64,000 bases of DNA. Origin: Phlebopus portentosus. Taxonomy: Eukaryota; Basidiomycota; Agaricomycetes; Boletales; Boletinellaceae. The DNA is taken from the NCBI GenBank assembly GCA_037892935.1, contig JAYXKI010000010.1, forward strand, positions 992,001-1,056,000. The letters are read 5' to 3'. The notes below the pieces were generated by a model. That model ran no database searches and was not told the DNA's origin. It worked only from the letters and a program-made list of their open reading frames with translations. Positions 58,227 to 64,000 of the stretch are shown piece after piece. The position numbers and the translations under genes were made by a program. Every line of letters begins with the position of its first letter. Position 1 is the stretch's first letter.

Positions 58227-59681
58227 CTACGCCTGGTCTCCTGGAAAACCCTCGCCTTCTACGAGTTCTTCCAGCTCAGCGGGTACCGCTCGTACATCAA
58301 CGTCGTCATCCTCTTCGAAGGAGGATTCCTTTGCTTGGCCGAGTTCCTCGAAGAGCGCCTTTCTGTCTGCTGGGACGAAGGCTGCGATGATGGCACGTAT
58401 TGCTTCACGACCTCGCGGGCAGTCCCTGATGTAATGGCCCACCTGACCGCACTTGTAACAAGCACGTGTACGACGCGCCTGGTTCATCATCACCTCCATG
58501 GGTTGTCCTAAGCCTCCATACGTTACTCCTGTAGCATCACGACGATCTTGAGGGGGGGGTATGAAAGGACGGGCTGCTTGTTGAGGCGGCATAAAACGTC
58601 TCATTGGTGGTGTCGGAGCTGGTTTCATCGCTGTCGAACTAATTGTCTTCCTCCGACGTTCAGCCATCAGGTCCCTGATTTGGCGCTCGACCCTGTCGAC
58701 CTTGACGGCGGCTTTCTTGAACTCTTCATACGACGTCGGTTCATTGGGCAATCTCATGACCCCTTCCACAACCTTCGGGTTTAGCGCCCTCTTCAGGCGA
58801 CTCATCAACCATTCGTCGTGTGCCTCTGTTGCTAGGCCAGCATCCACTCGACAAATGTCAAACTTGTTGAAAAACTCGTCGGCGTTGAGGTCTCCTTGGT
58901 ACATTGCATCTAGTCGTTCGAAGGCCTTTTGGGATCTGGCAGGGTCATCGAACGAAGTGTCCAGCTTCTTTAAGAAGGCATCCCAGGCGTCCGTGAACGT
59001 CAGGTTGCCGTCTGCATCGACTGCTCCACTGGTGTAACTCTCTGCCCAGCGAGCCGCAGCACCACTCTTCATGTACGACAGGGCGAACATAATCTTACTC
59101 TTGTTCGTCCTGAACTCTGACTCAGATGCGTAGATGTAGAGGCGCAGCTCTCGCTTGAAGTCCACATAATCGTGTTCACCATCGAAGTCTCTTGGTTTGG
59201 CGACGTGGACCTTCTTCGACACCTTCGATCCTTGGTTCGCACCTTCGCCTGCAGCTTGGAGCGCTAGTGCGACCGCCGTCGCGAGATCAGTCATCGTTTC
59301 CTTCGATAACGACATCTCGTGTTCTTCTTCTTCTTCTTCTTCTTCTTCACTCGGTATAAGCGGCGCTGGTTCTCGGAACTTTCCAAACGCCGGAGAAGGC
59401 TCGACAGTGGGGGGCAACTCTTGGGTGGTCGAACCCGATGGTTCTGGTAAGGGGGCCGTTGGCTGCGTTGGAGTAGGAGGTGAGGGCTCGTCTACGTCGT
59501 CTTCTTGTTTCACTCTCCAGTGGATGGACCTTCCTTCTCTCTGGGAGTACCACCTCTTGGCAGTCTCGTCCCACCAGGCGCCGAAGACTTGATTTCCTGC
59601 TTTGACAATATAATGTCCCCGCGAGGCGCTCCACCTAGAGTTCGCAGGGAGGGCCGCTCGTTGCTCGTCAGTTAGTTCCAC
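58227..59681 (-). CDS. Gypsy Gag protein
   Basis: 484-codon frame in minus orientation, ending TAG at 58227-58229. Capsid-like helical region in the middle (YDFKRELRLYIYASESEF-type segment, here YVDFKRELRLYIY, then LDTSFDDPARSQKAFERLDA and FFNKFDICRVDAGL), followed near residues 405-418 by one CCHC zinc knuckle, CYKCGQVGHYIRDC. The acidic stretch EEEEEEEEEHEM comes from a TTC repeat on the plus strand near 59322-59349. The first codon of the listed frame is GTG and no ATG lies close to it, so the true start is uncertain: an upstream start in the leader or a non-ATG start are both possible. The last codons overlap the pol frame. Confidence 0.88.
   Translation of the reverse strand: MELTDEQRAALPANSRWSASRGHYIVKAGNQVFGAWWDETAKRWYSQREGRSIHWRVKQEDDVDEPSPPTPTQPTAPLPEPSGSTTQELPPTVEPSPAFGKFREPAPLIPSEEEEEEEEEHEMSLSKETMTDLATAVALALQAAGEGANQGSKVSKKVHVAKPRDFDGEHDYVDFKRELRLYIYASESEFRTNKSKIMFALSYMKSGAAARWAESYTSGAVDADGNLTFTDAWDAFLKKLDTSFDDPARSQKAFERLDAMYQGDLNADEFFNKFDICRVDAGLATEAHDEWLMSRLKRALNPKVVEGVMRLPNEPTSYEEFKKAAVKVDRVERQIRDLMAERRRKTISSTAMKPAPTPPMRRFMPPQQAARPFIPPPQDRRDATGVTYGGLGQPMEVMMNQARRTRACYKCGQVGHYIRDCPRGREAIRAIIAAFVPADRKALFEELGQAKESSFEEDDDVDVRAVPAELEELVEGEGFPGDQA
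58245..58251 (-). other. Candidate -1 ribosomal frameshift site (GGGTTTT)
   Basis: On the minus strand the heptamer G GGT TTT lies in the gag frame (codons GAG GGT TTT CCA), five codons before the gag stop. It fits the X XXY YYZ rule. Slipping back one base gives TCC AGG AGA CCA, which is the open pol frame. The pol frame is closed upstream by a TGA about 25 bases earlier, so the shift window is narrow. Confidence 0.6.
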
Positions 59682-59870
59682 CTTGATAGGCTGGGGGTGG
59701 AACGGGGATCGGGATGCTGTTCGGTCGGGACCGACTTCGGATAACCGGCTCGTCTTTGAAATTGATGACTAAACGAAAGGCTCCGAGGTAGATAATGAAG
59801 GAGATACTTGTCGACGACTGGACTCTATGCGTTACCCACGAGAAGGTTTGATGGGAGTTCCAGAGAAGGG

Positions 59871-59885
59871 TGATTCGGAGCGCCA
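59871..59885 (-). other. Primer binding site
   Basis: Minus strand TGGCGCTCCGAATCA, three bases inside the 5' LTR, beginning with TGG, which pairs with a tRNA CCA end. The tRNA species was not determined. Confidence 0.55.
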
Positions 59886-59888
59886 CGG

Positions 59889-60183
59889 TGATGTGATTGG
59901 TTGATACTTCGGGTACTATCGGGTCACGTCGGAGTCAATCGGACTTCGACGGGCAAGATAGGGGTTTGTTGTCTGCACGGTAGGAACCGGGTTTCGTTCG
60001 ATGTCGTCCTTCGAAGATATACTTCAGGGGACACGTCACAGGCGAGTGCTCGACGACAACGGAATCGGGCGTGAGCCAGAGGTAGGTCTTTCTATTATGT
60101 TAGGCGGAATAAGAAAAATAAAAGAAAAGGAAAAAGGGAATATTAAAATGAATGATGACATAAGAAAAGAAAAGGAAAATGTT
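59889..60183 (-). repeat. 5' LTR of the gypsy element (outer end lost)
   Basis: On the minus strand it ends in ACATCA, the inverse of the TGATGT start seen in the other LTR. Its outer end lacks TGATGTAAGGACTCG and joins the LINE at GTT, a three-base word shared by LTR and LINE. Only 75 bp (60109-60183) are identical to the other LTR. The rest differs. Confidence 0.6.
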
Positions 60184-63100
60184 GTGGCGTTGAAATTCTC
60201 CGATTATGACATTCCTTATTTATACGGTGTATATTCACACCACTCCAGTATTGCTTTCCAAAGCAATATCATTCCGTTCTTTCAACATACCACTTTCACC
60301 CCAGGGACTGTGATCACAGGAGACTTTAACGCTCCGTGGATCCAGATACAGAGTCGCGAATATTCGCGACAACGCGTTGATCGGGCCAGATTTTTTCAGA
60401 ACTTTTTAGACACTTCACATTTTATTCTACTGGATGATACGGACGTTTCAACGTTCATACAGGACACGCGCTCAGAGACTCATCCTGACGCAACACTGGT
60501 ATATCCAGGGAATGGCCCCCTCCCACAATGGCATGCGATTGATTTACATCTCGCAGTCACCAGACATAAAATGATGATCATTAAATTGTCTGAAGTCGGT
60601 CTTCCGAGAGGACCAACGTATACGCAACCTTTATTTATTCCTCGTCAAATGATTCCAGAGTTTTACTCAGCGATGATGACAATTTTACCTTATAATTTTT
60701 TGAAACTCGTTTTCCTTCGAACCAGTCATTGAATGACTGGTGCTCTCGATTCTTATCGGCAATCATGGACTCTACTCCGGAGATTCTAAAGAAATTACGG
60801 CACAAATCTCAGGCAATGCCGTGGTGGAATGAGGAACTAGACCAAATCCTTCAAAATCCGCCGGCAGACATTTGTCGCCAAATACAAAAAACAAAACAAA
60901 AATTTTATAACGATGCACGCTCTGACACAGTCGGGGTACAACGCTGGAAATGGCATCGTAATGGAGAACCGAGACGCTCTACGGTTATCCCGATGCTAGG
61001 TATTACAGAACCAGTTCATACGCATCTCCAAATTTCACAAAAATTTTTCGAACATTACTTTCCGACTAAAAATATTATTCCACTCCCACAATTTCATTTT
61101 CAACATGATCCCAATTTACGCTTCACAGGGATGGAAATCCTAGACGCCTTACAACACATGCCTACGAATGTGTCGGCAGGACTCTCGGGGATGACCACCA
61201 ATATGCTTTCGTATGTCGTTGAACGACATCTTTCATTTTTTGAATATTTCTTTTCTACTTGCCTGCAAAAGGGTTTCTATCCAGAACCTCTTAAAAAGGC
61301 GTCAATTAACATGATCAAAAAACCTAAGGACTACGATCCACGCCTCCCCCGAGCGTATCGACCTATTAACATTATAGAATCACTCGCTAAATTATTCGAT
61401 ACGCTTATTACTTTCCGTCTCTACCAGAACATTCCCCTCTCAACATTCCCTATTACCCAGTTTGGTGGAAGGCCAGGGGCGTCAGTAACAAGTGCATGGC
61501 ATACGTTACTCGACAAAATCCAGCCAACCGCCTACAATACTGTTTTTACATTCGATATTGAAGGGTATTTTGACCACGTCCAACCCATCAATATTTATAA
61601 TTCCTTAACCCAATTACATATTCCCAAACCCCTCATTTCTCTTATCCTATCCTTCACTCGCCAACGAAAAATTAATTTTACTTTCAACTCACAACGCTCT
61701 CCGTGGTATATCAAACCCGACTACGGGGTACCACAGGGAAGCCCTTTATCTCCTCTCCTTTCCAACATCGCATCTATTCCACTACTCCGACACCCCAACA
61801 CTCTTTTCTATATGGACGATGGAATTTACATCCGCCCTCCATCAATCTACATGCCAACAGCTATACGACAACTACACGAACAGGCCGAAGCACTCGGATT
61901 AAAAATTGACCCGAAGTCAATTTCGCTCTGCCGGACACGATTCACACGCGGTCATATGCAACACTACGATAGTGGCGGCATGACCTATCAGAACCATACG
62001 ATACGCAGTTCGCCAACGATTAAGTGGCTCGGCATAACCATACGAAACTTACACGATTTTACACCACACATCCAAGACCGACTTCATCGAGCGGAACTAA
62101 CCTTCAATGCTCTGAAGTGGTTATCGACATCCAATATCGGACTCAAAGCCGAACACCTACGCATATATTATTTCAACATCATACGTCCAGTCATGTTGTG
62201 GGGCTTACCGGTCTGGTACCCACGACAACCACATCTTATTTCAAAATTTCAAAAATTACATAATCAATGCTTACGTTGGATCGGTGGATTCTTTCAACGA
62301 TCTAATCACCAACTTCACGAATCACTTCTTTCTATTCTCCCTCTTCATATATATGCAGACTTTTATTCACAACAAATCAACAGCCGTATAACGGCACATC
62401 GTTTTTATACCCCCCCTTTCACCCCGTTCTAACGAAACTCTTTTACTTTTCCCAATATTCTCCCAATTATTCGAACAAGAAAACCACAACTCGAACCAAC
62501 TTTCACTATTCACCATTATCGTTCTTTTCCATATCGTGGCAACGTATTTGAGATACGTTTCCAAACTAACCCTTTAACATTTTCTGCTTTTCATATTCCT
62601 CATGACTCTCCTCCATATGCGATACTTCACCTACAATTTTCAGACTGCCTGGACATTCAGAACGGCTTTCTTATCACCCTCCTCCGTATCGTCCATCAAA
62701 CTAACAACATTCAACTTCTTCTTCATTCCCCGATCTATTTCATCTTCCCGAATTATGCACAGCTACTATCAGCATTGACATTAAGTCATGATGATACTCG
62801 CCAATCACTTTATTCCTTTGTTTCTTCACTTCCACTCCTACGTCTTCAAATTTTTTCTACTTCACAATTTCTTACCATTCCGATCAGAGAAATGGAGGCA
62901 AAAGAGATACCGGTAGAGGACCCGTTGGTTCTACCTGTCACTTCTGCTACGGGTATAAAGGCCTGGCTCAAAGATACTGCATATACACGCGTATGGCCAG
63001 AAACCTTTTTACCATGGTTTCAAGCACGAAACGACTACCACGATCATCCAGGACGTACATTATTGACACAACTCACTCATCGACCCAAACCACCCATTAC

Positions 63101-63380
63101 TTTCCCATGGACACGCCAAGCAGAAACCCGTATGCTTCAGGCGTTATCCAACGCTGCTCTTACTCGATCATACCTACATCTTATACAACAACAACCATTT
63201 CCGGTATGTCGCAGATGTGGCGAAGTCGACAACGTCCGACACAGACTCACTACGTGTCCCAAATACCGACTACTACGCACACGAGCCATCGGTACTCCGA
63301 GCACAAATGATCCTAGTCAACTTTACCAACCCACGCTTGAATGCCAACAGTTCTTTACCGAAGTCTTCAAACCTCCATGA
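60181..63380 (+). pseudogene. LINE ORF2, remaining part: endonuclease end, reverse transcriptase, zinc knuckle
   Basis: Continues the endonuclease (FSDYDIPYLYGVYSHHSS, then VITGDFNAPWIQ with the APE GDFN motif). The frame shifts by one base at the T run near 60692-60698. The reverse transcriptase follows: MIKKPKDYDPRLPRAYRPIN, FDIEGYFDHV as the first catalytic block, GVPQGSPLSPLLSNI, and FYMDDG as the catalytic aspartates, then IKWLGI. A TAA at 62430-62432 interrupts the same frame, which continues open to TGA 63378-63380 with a C-terminal knuckle, CRRCGEVDNVRHRLTTC. No RNase H domain was recognised between RT and knuckle. The element is inactive as written, but damage is slight. Confidence 0.8.
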
Positions 63381-64000
63381 ATCTGGTCTGATTTTTTCCC
63401 GACAAGGGTTTTTTCATATACCATTTTTCCCCACGTAAATACATACAACTGATGATTACTTCATGTACTTAAATACGTTCCACAACAATATTATACTCTT
63501 TATTACCAGCTATTCTTCTCAGTTCTCTGCCGTCCCTTCCAAAGACTCATTCCGAACCCTTAGAAATTTTGATCGAAACGGGTGAGCTCTCATCCGATTG
63601 GCTCTTTTTTCCATTTTGGGTAACATTTTCATGGTTTGGAAATGAGTTTTTGTCCGGTGTGTACCCTTGTCTACGAAGGAATCCCGATGTCCCTGCGCAA
63701 GAAAACATAACGTACATGTCCCTCCCTACATACAATATTAATACACATACCCAGTACCCCCATCTCCACGACGAACTTCCTGAACTTCACGAAGCGTAGG
63801 AAGCGAAACGAAGTTGTGAACAATATGTATTCTGATACCTACTTGATGTCTGATACATCGAGTCGACAAGAAGCATCAACCCTGCCCTAAAGAGCTTATC
63901 TCGCACATCTGCTTCTCCGCCCCCGTCAATACTAGTGGTAGATATCTCCATCTGGGTCTGGTTCATAAATAAGTAAATAAAGAACCTAAACAACAAATTT
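63381..64000. other. LINE 3' UTR and flank
   Basis: The LINE 3' tail runs to about 63505-63520. Beyond it a 76-codon plus frame at 63569-63799 is open, but no family was recognised. No poly(A) tract or other element could be identified before the window ends. Confidence 0.4.

Larger units (their letters stand above)
54106..60183 (-). mobile_element. Ty3/gypsy chromovirus-type retrotransposon nested in the LINE
   Basis: Full internal region in minus orientation: tRNA primer site, gag, pol with protease, reverse transcriptase, RNase H, integrase and chromodomain, then polypurine tract. LTR-like ends share an identical 75-bp block (54274-54348 and 60109-60183), but otherwise differ, and the outermost LTR bases are missing on both sides (left copy lacks its inner-type end, right copy lacks the last 15 bp). 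No target duplication could be seen. The insertion splits the LINE endonuclease. Confidence 0.88.
51580..63520 (+). mobile_element. LINE retrotransposon (APE-type, two ORFs), split by a gypsy element
   Basis: Non-LTR element in plus orientation. ORF1 carries three CCHC zinc knuckles. ORF2 carries an APE-type endonuclease, a reverse transcriptase and a C-terminal CCHC knuckle. About 5.9 kb after removing the inserted Ty3/gypsy element (54106 to about 60180). No clear poly(A) tail or target duplication was seen. The ends are approximate: left from the end of the upstream LINE tail, right from the shared 3' tail. Multiple frameshifts and a stop mean it is not autonomous as written. Confidence 0.8.

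Noticed and set aside
59668..59886. 72-codon minus frame covering the gypsy leader
   Set aside because: It crosses the primer binding site and leader, and is in a different frame from gag. Not considered a gene.
60001..60180. Apparent N-terminal extension of the LINE endonuclease frame
   Set aside because: This part is the gypsy LTR, which happens to be open in the same frame. The LINE resumes at about 60181.
1..64000. CRISPR arrays, bacterial operons or plasmid features
   Set aside because: Nothing of the kind is present. Introns and gene families are fungal throughout.

Overview
This is eukaryotic nuclear DNA from a filamentous fungus, most likely a mushroom-forming basidiomycete (Agaricomycete). 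The evidence is dense intron-rich genes with many introns of about 40-130 bp (GT..AG), a FunK1-type protein kinase, a KAR9-GAS2 fusion protein, Ecl1-type and TRAPPC12-type proteins of fungal form, and a chromodomain Ty3/gypsy element with a LINE. No prokaryotic features, rRNA, tRNA or CRISPR arrays were recognised.

Layout. From 1 to about 33.8 kb the window is gene-rich. In order it holds the 3' part of ZW10 (+), a TRAPPC12-like TPR protein (+), a KAR9-GAS2 microtubule protein (-), the splicing factor RED/IK (+), EMC5 (-), a sterol O-acyltransferase (+), a FunK1 kinase (+), a small unknown protein (-), a dead short-chain dehydrogenase (-), a small helical protein (-), the GDP-mannose transporter VRG4 (+), a 24-exon pyruvate carboxylase (+), a separate biotinyl-domain-like protein beside it (+), a nitronate monooxygenase (-) and the Sm protein SmB (+). 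Several genes form head-to-head pairs with short shared promoters: KAR9/RED, EMC5/ARE2 and NMO/SmB. From 33.8 to 49.1 kb I find no confident gene, only exon-like fragments, a diverged 400-bp direct duplication and pyrimidine-biased, microsatellite-rich DNA. An Ecl1-like zinc-binding protein (-) follows at 49.1-50.4 kb. From 51.2 kb to about 63.5 kb everything is transposon: a 5'-truncated LINE tail, then a nearly full-length but frameshifted LINE whose endonuclease domain is split by a chromovirus (Ty3/gypsy, minus strand) with open gag and pol.

How the genes relate. Most are unlinked housekeeping functions. Several act in the secretory pathway: ZW10 and TRAPPC12 (vesicle tethering), EMC5 (membrane-protein insertion), sterol acyltransferase (ER) and VRG4 (Golgi). 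This is probably chance. The pair pyruvate carboxylase plus a 97-residue protein resembling its own C-terminal biotin domain, with an intron at the equivalent codon, is the most unusual arrangement.

Sequence quality. Single-base frame breaks, mostly at short homopolymers, interrupt conserved genes (TRAPPC12, sterol acyltransferase, NMO) and the LINE. Assembly indels are a live explanation, so breaks in the housekeeping genes should not be read as gene death without checking reads. All gene names rest on reading the translations by eye. No database search was run.
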